A model generated the notes under the pieces. The model made no database searches, was not told where the DNA came from, and worked only from the letters and a program-made list of their open reading frames with translations. A program made the position numbers and the translations under genes. Positions 34,613 to 46,255 of a stretch of 64,000 nucleotides of DNA are shown here, one piece after another; the stretch's first letter is position 1; the number at the start of each line of letters is the position of its first letter. The stretch lies in NCBI GenBank assembly GCA_024449915.1, contig JAMZAV010000007.1, positions 558,001 to 622,000 of the forward strand. Reading direction: 5' to 3'. Source of the stretch: Sweltsa coloradensis (taxonomy: Eukaryota; Arthropoda; Insecta; Plecoptera; Chloroperlidae).

Positions 34613-35364
34613 GGCCCCGATTCATGTACATTTATCCCGGGTATAAGTGGTATAAGGACGGTATAATGCAGGACATGGCAGGATAAGGCCTAGTTAAGTC
34701 TGAGCAACTCTCATCCAATCAGAAATTTTCAATCCAACAACAAGTACAACAAACGTTTTTTCCACTGCATGCCACAGCCATGTAATCAGCAGATTTGCAA
34801 AAGAACACTAAAAATTTGCACCATCTTTTGTTTTACATTTTTATTTATTGACAGAAGATTGCGTGAGATCATTAAAAGAAAAGAAAAGGCGTATTATTGC
34901 CGTAAATTTTGGAATAGCCTAGGACTATCATACCATTGTTTATCTGCATTAGGCTTTTGGTAATCAAAACTAGTTATTTGTGCGAAATGTGTGTCAAAAC
35001 AAGGTCGTGCAGGCCTAGGGTTGCCTAGGAGAGGCCAAGGGCTTGTCAAACGTGTTATGTTAGTATAAATTTTATCTAGTCCTATAGCCTAATCGAACTT
35101 TAGGCCTACACTGTTGTATTATGAATAATTTTCTACATCTGGGCCTAGGCCCGGGACGGTTTCTGATTTGTTTTATGAGAGTTATGACAACTCTTCTCGT
35201 TTTAAACATAGATGCAACATTTAAAATGTCCGCCATCTGTTTACATATTTTCTTATCCCCGTGCGAGGCGGGATAAGTCTTCATGAATTGGATTCGGAGT
35301 TATACCGCACTTATACCACCTAACTCTGCTTATACCGGGATAAAAATGTACATGAATCGGGGCC
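34613..35364. mobile_element. PIF/Harbinger-like non-autonomous element (M4)
   Basis: Inverted termini GGCCCCGATTCATGTACAT are identical for 19 bases. The similarity extends about 50 bp inward (TATCCCGGTATAAG and GGTATAAGxxCGGTATAA on both sides, with a short insertion). CTG flanks both ends (34,610-34,612 and 35,365-35,367) as a 3-bp duplication. Three-base targets and GGCC-type termini fit PIF/Harbinger. The interior holds unrelated frames of 64 and 70 codons and no recognisable DDE transposase or Myb-like protein, so it moves in trans. The near-identical ends imply fairly recent activity. Confidence 0.75.
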
Positions 35365-35367
35365 CTG

Positions 35368-38300
35368 GAAGTTAGGGGGCGGAGCTAGCCCCCCCCCCCC
35401 ACACCCCACTATTCAACGCTGGAACAAGCGTGGTATAATAACGGTAAGCTTTGTTCCATATTTTGGTATTCCAGTACCAGTGCATGTTATTATTACAATT
35501 ATTAAAATTAACAATACCACACCCAATTTACAAATACACACCCACAATATATTAACACTATTTGACATGTTATTACACCTGGGACTAATTCTCGGTCCCT
35601 GTCCCCCACCCACAGTGTTGTAATTACGGGGGAAAGCAAAAGTTCTCCAGAGACTAGAATCTCATCAAGCAGAGTGATGTAATCTGAAAAGACAGAACCA
35701 GAAATAAATGACACATTATTATATAAATCCATACACCATAACACGATTATCCAAATAAATCTGAATCGGTGCTTATGAGGTGCATATTAGGTTATGATTG
35801 GATGGAGTGCTTTTTAAGAGGGGAACCCCCGGTGGGAGGGGGGGGAGGGAGAGGGAGAGGGAGAGTGGGAGGGAATAAGCGTCGATGCAGATATTCTATT
35901 TTTTAATATTAATCTGTGAAAACTTTACAAAATCCTGCCAATTCTTTGATAAATATAAACGGACTGTTTTCGAAGTAGTCGGGAACTACTAGATAAAATA
36001 AACCTTTAATTATTAATAATTAATTTTCTAAAACTCTAATAAACGTTTATTTTAATGCACCTCACCTTCATAATTAATCATTTTGAGATTTTGTTTATTT
36101 AACTGACATTGTATTTTGCATTGTATTAATGGCATTACCTTGATTGTATTAACACTACGAATGAAATGTTTTCATTGACTGAATTGAATTGTGTGGCGGT
36201 GGGTCGTGGAGTGGCTGTGTTGGTATTGTGTTGAATTGTGCAGTGCAAATGCATTCAAGCTGGGCATTCCTCTCTGCTTTCATTCGACTTGATCATATGT
36301 ACGCATCGGAATACCCAACAATGCTTCTGTCATTGTGGCACTCCATCGTGTGTTATCACACAATAATAATTAATTCAGAGTTTGAACTTTATTTGTCAGA
36401 ATTATTAGGTACGTATTTCGCATGTCATGTAATAAGCTTCCTGTACGCATATCAATGATAAATACCAATATAGCACCCTGGTGTTGTTCATTACATGCCA
36501 TTCGCAATGTATTTTTCAGATGCGTGATCCTGTGCTTACACCACATATAACAATAACATACCATGCATACCATGGACTACCCTCAAATCCATGGTTATAC
36601 TACTCAGGTTCGATTCAGTAAAATCACGTATGTCTATCTGGCAGGAAACCGGACCTCAAAGCATAAAAGTAAAATAGGTCTGATTTCTGGGACTTTCCGT
36701 TTTTTCGATAATTGATGAGTGCACATGTTGCTTTGATTTTAAAAACAAATTTACGATTTTAACGGGTCGATGAGCTGAGTCCTTTCATGAAACTTGTATA
36801 TATTTTTTTAAGAGTAACGGGATTTTGAATTTTAGATTCTTTCTTAAAGTGATTTAATTTTTAATGTTCCTTAATTTGGGGAACATGCCAAAGACCGGCC
36901 ACCTTCACCTATCATCGCTTCATAGCAGCTTCATAAGCCAACAAGGATCGCCTGCATTGTGATGGTTCAAGCATCCAGCATAGCCATGACCAACATTATT
37001 TCAACAATGTCATAGGTACCAAATGTAGTATTCACCCATCGTTTAGGAATGACACAATAATAGGACCTTTGGCAGTGGGAGATTTAGCATTAGAAGATGC
37101 ATCCCGGAGCAGGAATGCTATTGTTAGTGTGGTGTAGTGCATCAGGTCAGAGAGCGGGGAACGCATCACAATTCACAACTCACAAGTCATGCGATCAATG
37201 AGGCTGTGTATGTGGAAATACATTCTTTATACATGTTGATCAATTCATTGTTCATCAATTCGTTGTCATCATCACTATGTTTTCAATCAATGTATATTTT
37301 TACTTTACATGCCATGTCAAGTGATCTGATACTTTTTATACATTGCTGTCTAATATGTTAATAAATGCAAAGGTCAAAATAACTAAATAAATCAGGAATG
37401 TCAAAACTACTTTGAAATCCGTTATATACAGACGTATAATTAAAAATCAAAGACATTGGGTGGGATAAATTGGCGAGGGAATGGATAGATGGGTAGAATC
37501 AAAATAAAATGTTCAGAAAATATCAATACGTTTGTAGACATGATATTTGACTGTCCCAATTTATGTTTTGCATCCTGATCGGTGCATTTAGTATTTCGAA
37601 TTAAACATGCTCCACAATCATGGATATGGAATGTGTTTATAAACCTTCAACATTCATAGTCTATTTCTTGAATTTGTTCTACGGCACAATAATAATTACG
37701 CCGAGACTACACAAAACAAGTCTTCAAAGAGAGAATAATGTCTGTCTGTATTGGATGAAATGAAACAGATCCAAACAATAAATTCGAATGAAATCGGAGT
37801 AACTAATTAAAACGTATGCCAAAGAAAACAGAGTTAGCGAAATGTTTTAAATTATTCCAGTCACCTCTCAACTGAGCCGAGAGAACAATACGTACTAAGC
37901 AGCAGTTCGTAATTAATTACTATTGAAGTGGGTGGTTTCCTTGCACGTTCCCCTTCCGTAGCCATTTATTACTTTCGGAATTAAACACGTTCTGCTATTT
38001 AATTACCATTTTATACCCGTCTCTATGGCTTGTCTGTCTCGAGATGTTCGAAGACGATAGCAAAGGAATAAATGTGTCAACTACCACCGCCATGATGGAT
38101 TGAGGTGAGGAAGGCGACAACGACAACGATGACGACAAAGACGCTACCGGCGACAACGGCAAGGTTTGAGATGAGGTGGATGATAAGAGAGGCAGAAGAA
38201 AGAACAATACAGCATGTGACTTATGTATTTGATTTTGTGATAGTGTTTCATCCAGGTCTCTCTTAAATTTGAGTTTTTGTATGCATGCAGTCTGTGTTTT

Positions 38301-38396
38301 TCTTCAGATCTTCGTCAAGTTTATATACGTGAAACCACTAAAATTTAGAACTTCATATTACTTATAGTAGTCTTTCCAAACATGATAATATAAAAG

Positions 38397-38400
<4 letters not shown>
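35368..38400. other. Long stretch without recognised gene
   Basis: Includes a (C)11 run at about 35,390-35,400 and a purine tract GGGAGGGAGAGGGAGAGGGAG near 35,836-35,870. The longest frame, 89 codons at 36,189-36,458, is unrecognised. The segment 38,090-38,190 encodes a low-complexity serine/proline or aspartate-rich frame and is probably a decayed GAC/GAT repeat. Confidence 0.35.
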
Positions 38401-38462
<62 letters not shown>

Positions 38463-38486
38463 GACTTGACTTGACTTGACTTGACT
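38401..38486 (+). repeat. (AG)n followed by (TTGAC)n
   Basis: About 59 bp of AG dinucleotides directly joined to five TTGAC units. A second short (AG)n with a (G)10 tail is at 38,664-38,688, next to a TGAT tetranucleotide run at 38,590-38,606. Confidence 0.95.
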
Positions 38487-38689
38487 TTTATATAAGTAAT
38501 AGTATAAGTAATAGCAATAAGTAATAAAGTAACAAATAGTGTGACGTACAGAAATTTCATGATCCAAAAATCAACGAATCAAATAAACTGATTGATTGAT
38601 TGATTGTCGTCTTTATTGATGGCGGGATTAAGGCCTGTTAAGCCTTCTCTCTCTTCTCTTCCAGAGAGAGAGAGAGAGGGGGGGGGGGA

Positions 38690-41411
38690 AATTACGTTGA
38701 AATTCTACTTATACTATTAATATTTTTTGTAATGGCATAATTTAATTTCGTGTTAAAACAAAGAGAAATATTCGTTTGAACTTTAATTACGTCACCGTTT
38801 TAATTGCATGAATTGAAAATGAGAAAACAGTCAACGGATAAATTCTTCTCCCTAAAACAAAGTACAGTTTTAAAAAAAACTAAACTTGTCTCGACATAGA
38901 TACATTCTGAATGTATATGACAATTTAATTTACATTTTAATACAATTAACAATACAGTGACCTAAATTTGGTTGTGCTCCTTTGCACGATAATAAATTAA
39001 CGTTAATGCTAAATAAAAGTATTGTTAATGTTTTTAAGTAGATATAGCTAATATGATGGGATGGCAAGCAATTTCCAAGGCCTCACTAATTCCAACCTTT
39101 GCCGTATATTTGTGGAAGGAACCCTCCTCATATCAACTTCCCGCCAACTGCCGCACCCCAACACTACCCCAACCCTTCAAGAATTAGGGCGGCAAGGAGT
39201 CTAAAAACAACGCGATCGTGGTTCCAGCAGGTTTTGATTGAGGATTTATAATAAATGGCCAGATAGCTGCACCACCCGAGCCGACCCACCAAACCAGCCA
39301 ACAGCCAAGACCGCGGTGTGGCTGTGGTGCGCGTACATAAAAGCTTGTGAGTTATATACCACCTTATGACCTGGCCTCTCGAGTAAATCAGTGTGAAATT
39401 TCGTTTGGGTTTATAGTATAAGTGGAAGTGTAACAAATGACGTAACTCAGCCGAGTCGGGGTGTAGAACTATAAAGCAAGTAAGAATAGCGTGAGAGAAG
39501 GGAAGTATACTGGGATCCCGTGACAGAGGACTTCTCTCAACTTGAGCAACCACAAACAAAAGTTGCGTATAGAGACCATGCGAGACATGTCCTTTTTAAC
39601 TTTTTTAGTGGAAAACGATCACAGCTAAGTAAATCGACCGTTTTATCAATATATTGTAACTGCGTTTATGTGTGATAGATACTGAGGACTGAAATCAAAT
39701 AAATAAGGCATAGAGGTGTCAGTCTGTAGTTCAAACTTATTTTAATAACACGCATCATAATTATGCATAGCCGGAACAAATATATTTATAAAAATTTAAG
39801 ATTACAATCAATACAAATTGATAATTTAGGGAGTGTTTATCAGTCAGAAACGAGTCTCATATATTACAACAAAAAATATTTTCTTGCTTTCAGTAGACAC
39901 CGTATGTTAAAATGCCATCTCTTGAAATATTTTCAGCGTTAACTAGTTACATTACAATACAAGCACTTCGTCATATAATTTACCTTGGTTAAAAGCACGT
40001 GAAAATAGTGTTATTTGCAATAAATATTGCTAAATAAATCGTTTTTTCTAAACAAGTATACTAGCAAAAAGATGTTTCTCCCCATGGCTATTTAAAAACA
40101 GTTCAGCATGGTTTTCTTGCGTTTATGTTTTGGTTCATATTCAAATAAATGTTTATAACATTTTTACTATTGCCTTAAATTCGCCTTAAATGTCACCATT
40201 TCCTACATTGCAGGAGATAATATGCTTCAAAGAGATATTTTTCAGGTGCTAAGCTGTTCTTTAAATTTTGATATAAGCTAGCTACCAATACTAAAAGAGC
40301 ACATGAATTGAATTGAACCTAGAAAGCAGAGTGCAATATAGCAAAATAAAACGAGCTTCTGACTTAGAAACATGTGACATGAATAACTCCAGGATAATAT
40401 TGCTAATTGCGCACAGTAAAGCTCTATTTTATTCTTTGCGGATGATACCTACCAATATCAATTCCTGACTTCGGACTGGCCCCCCTCTCGTGAAAACAAT
40501 CTGGACAACAAGCGTCAAATAGCTATCTTGACGTTCTAACCTCAACTTATAAGTGTGTGTGTCTATTGTCAAACGGCATTCGTGATTCATGATCTCTGAA
40601 GAAGAGGGCGCAAGACACGGCCCCATAAAGTGAAGCGAATGACTCGAGACGTTCCTCCCCTTGTCCGCGCATTGTCCTCGGAACACGCCGATAGTCCAGG
40701 TGTGATGTGTTCCATGCCATGCGGTCAGGTTTGTGCTCGGTACTTTAGCTTTCAAGACTGTGGTGAGGATACTGCACCGTAAATAACAGACGATGCCGTC
40801 CGTGGTGGCTGGCTACCGGCTGGTAGGTACGTTTACGGTTCAGTTGCAAGAGGTCTGTGAAATCAATGAATGTGGTGGGTTCGAATCCCGTATATGGAGT
40901 GAAATATTGTAATGATTGGTCCCCCTCCTCTCCATTGTAGTAATTAGCTAACACGATTTCAAGGTTCAATAATAATCAGTAATCTGTTGGGCCCCCAAGC
41001 AAAATGAAACCCCCCTCTCATCTTATCAAATTAAAAGTTGTGTTTTAATTATGAATTGTGTTAACATTTTTTGGATAAACAAATTTAGACTCTTTCAACG
41101 TAATTATGTGTTCACAATAATTGAACCAATACATCGAGAAAAATAATATCTCTTGATAAAACTCGCGTCTATATAATTACAATATGGCTAAAATCGACGA
41201 CGCCTCCTCCTTCTTTCCAAGCTTCTATTTCACTGATGAGTCGATGCTATGAGTTGGTGTCTACGTTGGACCCGCATCTATTTTATTCCATACGCAACAT
41301 AAAAGTCCTCGAAGTCTATCTTGAGCGCGACTTTCTAAATCTAAATATTGTTTGAAAATTTTGAGCTTAAAAAATAATCATTGAGCTGTTTCCACAGCCA
41401 CGTCAACGTCA
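38690..41411. other. Long stretch, one possible SINE head
   Basis: At 40,797-40,900 a B-box-like GGGTTCGAATCCC follows TGGTGGCTGGCTACCGGCTGG at roughly tRNA-like distance. The A box is poor, so I treat it only as a candidate. Frames of 131 codons (39,164-39,559, minus) and 108 codons (40,429-40,755, minus) are unrecognised. Confidence 0.35.
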
Positions 41412-42904
41412 TTGGATGAACGAAGCGAAGATTCCATTTCACTACACTGGAGAAAAAATTCCGTAATGTTTTTTTTTTTATATATTTTTGTGTGTTTGTC
41501 CACACGATTCCGGCTAAACCGATACTCCAATTGCGATGAAATTTTATGGAGGCCTTCGCAGTCGAAATATTATTTCTCATTAAAATCGCAATTTTACGAT
41601 TTTTTTTTCGATTTTTAACATATTTCTTCGACTGTTAACACCTACATGCTTTATCCGATTGTAATGATTTTTTCACAGAACCTTTATTTTATAAACTAGG
41701 AAAACGCTTAAGTCCCGCCGCGTTGTTGGATGAGCGTAATTGGTGCATTTAGCTGCCATGTGTTATGCGAATTTTCTGTTGTTCTGTGGCAAAATCATTA
41801 CTTAGTTGAAATTTTTTTAAATTAAATTAAATTAAATTAAAAATTAACTTAATTTTTTTAATTTTTTTAATTAATCGTAATTGTAAAAAAAATCGTAAAA
41901 TTGCGATTTTCATAAGAAATAATTTCTCGATTGCGCTCAAATTTTACACTAATATATTAATTCATAAAATAAAGGTTCTGCGAAAAAATGATTACGATCG
42001 GATAAAGCATGTAGGTGTTATAAGTCAAAGAGTTGTTTAAAAAAAGAAAAAACCTGTAAAATTTCGATTTTTATGATAAATATTTTTTCAATTGCGCTCA
42101 AATTTCACAAAAATATCTAAATTCATAAAATAAAGGTTCTGTGCAAAAATCATTAAAATCGGATAAAGCATGTAGGTGTTATAAGTCGAAGAAATTTTTT
42201 AAAAATTGAAAAAAATCGTAAAATTGCGATTTTCATGAAAAAAAAATTTTCCGATTGCGCTCAAAAACGTGGCAGTTCTAAGTTCAGAGATTTCGAAGGC
42301 CTCCATGAAATTTCATCGCAATCGGATTATCGGTTTAGCCGGAATCGTGTGGACAAACAGACAAAAATACAGAAAAAAAAAGAAAAAAAAAAAAACATTC
42401 CGGATTTTTTTCTCCAGTGTAGTGAAATGGAATCTTCGCTTCGCTCGCTACGCTCGCTACGCTCATCCAATTAATATATTTGTGTGAAATTTGAGCGTAA
42501 TCGAAAAATTATTTTTCATGAAAATCGCAGTTTTACGATTTTTTTCGATTTTTTAAATTTCTTCGACTTACAACACCTACATGCTTCATTCGATTGTAAT
42601 GATTTTTTAACAGAACCTTAATTTTATGAATTGATATATTTGTGTGGAATTTGAGCGGAATCGAAAAATTATTTCTCATGATAATTGCAATCTTACGATT
42701 TTTTTTTTAATTCTTCGCCTTATAATTCCCATTCTTTATCAGATCGTAATAATTTTTCACAGAACCTTAATTTTATGAATTAATATATTTGTGTGAAATT
42801 TGAGCGTAATCGAATAGTTATTTCTTATGAAAATCGCAATTTTACGCTTTACAATTATGCTTATCCAACAACGCGCCTGAAAAAGCGTTTGCGAAGCTTC
42901 CTAG
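41412..42904 (+). mobile_element. Helitron2-like element H1, outer copy 3 (split by a nested H1)
   Basis: Starts TTGGATGAACGAAGCGAAG after an A. It ends TTATCCAACAACGCGCC, AAGCGTTTGCGAAGCTTCCTAG before a T. The sequence is interrupted at 41,695/42,471 by an H1 in the opposite orientation. Joining TTTTATAAA to TTAATATATTTGTG restores the element's own internal repeat, which reads TTATGAATTAATATATTTGTG at 42,775-42,795. Net length is about 718 bp with four internal units, and the plus strand is open for 68 codons at the 5' end. Confidence 0.75.
41696..42470 (-). mobile_element. Helitron2-like element H1, nested copy 4
   Basis: Left end CTAGGAAAACGCTTAAGTCC preceded by A. Right end GCTACGCTCATCCAA followed by T. 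It is 775 bp long, nearly the same as the 776-bp copy at 10,831-11,606 and of the same terminal subtype (GGCGGGACTTAAGCG hairpin). It sits inverted inside another H1 without a target duplication. Confidence 0.8.
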
Positions 42905-44193
42905 TAAATATAAATTAAAGCAACTCAAACGTCAGCGAATAAGATGATAAGTAAGTCCCATTTTCAAAAAATAAACGTGACTTCTCTTTGATTAAAGAAA
43001 CCCTTTCAATGTAATATTCGTAGAACGTGGTGTAATTAGTTATCTGTGCTTGTAGTTAGAGAACGTTCTAGGAACTCCTCTTTATAAGAATATTGCAAAT
43101 TAGACGCATCCGAGAGGAGTTCGTCATCTGTGAATGCCAACATTCTGTGTGGCTTGCAAAGCACAGACATTCTTAAAAAAAAACTCTCAAATCTTGAAAT
43201 TAGTTGAGAAATTATATCCGAACAACAAAAGAATTCAAAACTATTTAGAAACGTTTCTCCCAGTCTTTAGTCTTCACAAAGTAAACCAAATTGGCACTTG
43301 ACTTCCAGAACTTTTGCTCCTTAAGTGCACAAGGAATCGAACCCACGTTTTTGCAAGCTCTTAGTTATCTCCTTGTTGTGTTTGCTGTGCACTTTAAAAC
43401 GATCTTTAATTTGTCAGCACTTGAATTCTAGCATTAAGAATAAGGTTGCGAGGGTCTTGCAATGTCTTTATTTCTCTTTCACTGATGAGTATTTGCGTAG
43501 CCATCTGGACAATGGGCATCAAAAGGTAAACATTTAATTTCTGTAAAAAAATACTACATCAATGAAAATTATTCGATATAACAGGTATGATAGGTTTGGT
43601 ATTCATCGTGACAATTGTCTGCTTTATGTCGTACGTATTTAGCAAACACTAATTAATGTTAAATACGTACTAGTGTGTTTTTATCAGGTTTGGCTACCAG
43701 TGATAAGAAAATAATCACATTACAAAATCTTGTTTCGTCCTTTTTCAAACTTTTTCTAGGTTATGTGACCAATAAATGTCACAAAACATATTTGTTACCT
43801 CAAAATGAAACTCAGCAGCTCAATTTACGTATAGAAACCGAAATTCAATCAAATCCGTTAATAAATGACAAACTGATTTTTTGGCCGCCATCTTTAATTT
43901 TAAGAGGTTTCTGATTAAAAAAAGTTAATTTGAACCTCAAATTTATATTCAGTACTTGAAAGTACGTGCGTAAAGTGAAAATGAATAACATAGGACCATA
44001 ATTTAAAAAAATTAGGCCATGTTTGGACGCCATCTTTGATTTGAGGGGTCCCTGGGTAAATTTTCGATTGGCTCCAATTCCTTAAATCATCAGTAGGGTA
44101 TGTCCGATCATCATGCCAAATTTCATGCTTTTATACTAAAATTGAAGTATTCCGTGGATATCTCCAGGTATGCCGCCTGACTAGTATGTATTA
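42905..44193. other. Spacer without recognised gene
   Basis: Two weakly similar pieces, GGCCGCCATCTTTAATTTTA (43,882) and GGACGCCATCTTTGATTTGA (44,022), each precede a GGTTTC/GGGTCCC word, hinting at an old short duplication. Frames are 79 codons or fewer. Confidence 0.35.
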
Positions 44194-44904
44194 CTAGGGA
44201 AACGCCAAAGTCGTTGTTAGACGAGTGAGTGAGCCATGTGTTGAGAACCCGTTAACATTCCCTTTCCTCCCCCTCTAAGGCTAACCGTTAGGTCCTAATG
44301 CGCCACTGTAGCCTAGGGGATGTGTTAGGAAAGTCCAATGCTTCGCAGAACCAGCCACGGGTTGGGGGAGGAAAGGGGGGTTATCATGTCATGGTCGTCA
44401 TCGGTTGTTATCATCATCGTGTTGTCTTGGCTGTCGTCGTTGGGGTGGTGGTCAAGGTAAGGAGGAAAGGTCCCCAAAACGACTGCCAGAGCTCGCCTCC
44501 AGTTACGGGGAGTTAAAATCTTCCATGCTTACGAACTGATGTTTGCACTTTGGTCACTGCATACTGCATTACAAATATTTTTTCCACTGCCTCCATTGCA
44601 ACCGACTAGCTGCTAGCATATTCTAGGAGGCAGGAGGCAGTGAGCAAAAGCATTGTCGTTGAAAGAATTCCTAAATTTGTAAGCCTATTTTTTCAGTTTA
44701 TTATTTCTTTTAGGTTTAAATCGAAATGGATTGTGCTCATTTTGTTAGCAGTTCTAAGTTACCTGGTCACGGATGTCTGTTTAAAATTTCAGCTCAATCT
44801 ATTTGGCCGTTCGGCCGTATGAGCCCGGACAAACAGAATTAATCACGACAAGTCCCGATCGAGTAGAGTTATAAAATCCTCAATCGCTTCGCTCACTCGT
44901 CTAA
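44194..44904 (-). mobile_element. Helitron2-like element H2, copy 3
   Basis: On its own strand it starts TTAGACGAGTGAGCGAAGCG (44,904 inward, after an A). It ends CACTCACTCGTCTAACAACG, hairpin AACGACTTTGGCGTT, TCCCTAG (44,194, before a T). This copy has a single 3' end, without the palindrome of the other two. The interior includes CAGTTCTAAGTTACCTGGTC and AATTTCAGCTCAATCTATT. A GC-richer filler at 44,300-44,520 differs from the other H2 copies. Confidence 0.75.
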
Positions 44905-45089
44905 TTACAAAAAATAATTAAAGCAAATACTATCTTTAGTTTATTATTTCTTGCATTACAATTGCAATTTATAGAAGGCGGAGCCTGATCATGGTAACTG
45001 TTTGTTTTTGTTGTTGTTATTTTGTTTTTCTATGGGAAGCCTTGTCTTGGCTTATATTTTTGTAAGTTTTTAATTTTATTTCTTGTTTT

Positions 45090-45120
45090 CTGAGGATAGA
45101 CCACACAGTTGGGCTGAAAC
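45090..45120 (+). ncRNA. Possible decayed hammerhead-ribozyme-like core
   Basis: CTGAGGA (fits CUGANGA) is followed by an imperfect stem AGACC/GGGCT and then GAAAC, the order of the conserved hammerhead core. A matching cleavage-site strand was not found. GTC AAACGCAATAAA follows. Such CTGANGA...GAAACGTC...AATAAA words are common at ends of invertebrate retroelements, including Penelope-like ones. Self-cleavage is unlikely as it stands. Confidence 0.25.
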
Positions 45121-45180
45121 GTCAAACGCAATAAAAGCAGAATCGACGCGGCGAAATGTCCCGACCAGTTAATTGTGTTA

Positions 45181-45197
45181 ATTTTATTATTATTATA

Positions 45198-45284
<87 letters not shown>
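45181..45284 (+). repeat. (TTA)n microsatellite
   Basis: About 104 bp of TTA units with one early slip. It follows the word ATCGACGCGGCGAAATGTCCCG, which resembles 11,645-11,667 (ATCGACGCGGCAAAATGCCCCG). Confidence 0.95.
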
Positions 45285-45286
<2 letters not shown>

Positions 45287-45649
45287 ATGATCATGTTAGC
45301 CTACAATCATTAGGAATATCACAACGGTCATAGCCCTTACACAGAATAGTGTGTGATATCCCTAAATAGTAAATATAATAAAATTGATACAAAAGTAAGT
45401 AATTAAAATCAACATTTATGTAGCAAGTTTAAACAAAAATAGATAATAAAAACTTAATAAAAAAAAATCAATTCAACACATTATAGTAAGCCTACCTACA
45501 ACACAAACATTCAAACAACTAGCATTATAGGCCTAACTTATAATATTACTCACATTTGAATTGAAAAGAATAATGTTAAAAATTGTACAAATTTATTTAA
45601 GAAAATAATAGAATTTGAAGGTTACAATTACATGAAAGTGTGAAACTTT
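45285..45649. other. AT-rich spacer
   Basis: No recognised feature. It may belong to the 3' region of the adjacent retrotransposon remnant. Confidence 0.3.
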
Positions 45650-46255
45650 ATTAATTCCCGAAGAAGTTTCTCGTAATCCAGTGCCTTCATGTTGAGAGCC
45701 TTCAGATCCAGAGGAAGTTCCCTCCACAGTCTAGTCGCACGAGGATAAAAATGACAGCCTATAAAAGCTTCAGGTCTTGCAAAAGGAGCATCAATTGCCA
45801 CCATCTCACCTCGAAGTCTTGACCTGTTTCCACTTTTGAGAATATGATGTCGAGATCAACATCACCCACTAAGCTCTTTCTTAGAAACAGTACATCCAAT
45901 TCTTCTAAGTGATCTTCAATAACTTAGATGGCAGCTTGCAAGATGATCTTCTACTTGCAGAGTCGAGGCCAGAGCGACTAGTTCCAAGAATCCAATAAAA
46001 AAAAATCAATCAAGAAATCCAGAATCATTTTTGTGGCACGGTTTTGAATTATTTCGAAGGATGACATGTTCTGTCTGTAGGTAGGGTGCTAAGCGGGAAT
46101 ACCATACAACAGGGAAGTCCTAACTAATGCAATGTATACTTTTCTACGTACTTCAAACTTGAAATGAAACCAAGGAGCTTAGAATGCACATTACATGATA
46201 GTTCCATTTAAAGTCTGTAATTTTATTTTCCGTGGTAGGTCCCATAACTTGTTTT
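45650..46255 (-). pseudogene. Non-LTR retrotransposon reverse-transcriptase C-terminal remnant
   Basis: Minus-strand translation in shifting frames gives the typical tail of a CR1/L2/Jockey-type reverse transcriptase. DFKWNYHV (about 46,200) comes first. VRRKVYIALVRTSLLYGIPA follows, then a stop where tryptophan is expected, HPTYRQNM, EIIQNRATKMI (about 46,030) and, after a frame change, FYPRATRLWRELP (about 45,740) and KALDYEKLLRELIK. The pattern LVR..L.YG...W.P......E..Q.RATK then FxPR..RLWxxLP is characteristic of the thumb and C-terminal region. The catalytic YADD part and the endonuclease are absent, as expected for a 5'-truncated insertion, and the frame is broken several times. The clade is not resolved. 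Confidence 0.75.

Noticed and set aside
38345..38567. Two frames rich in SLSLSL
   Set aside because: Translations of the (AG)n microsatellite.
43325..43350. GGAATCGAACCCA as a SINE head
   Set aside because: Single box only, no partner A box or family body.
32550..45284. CRISPR or other spaced direct-repeat array
   Set aside because: The repeats are simple (ATT)n tracts without spacers; nothing array-like was found anywhere.
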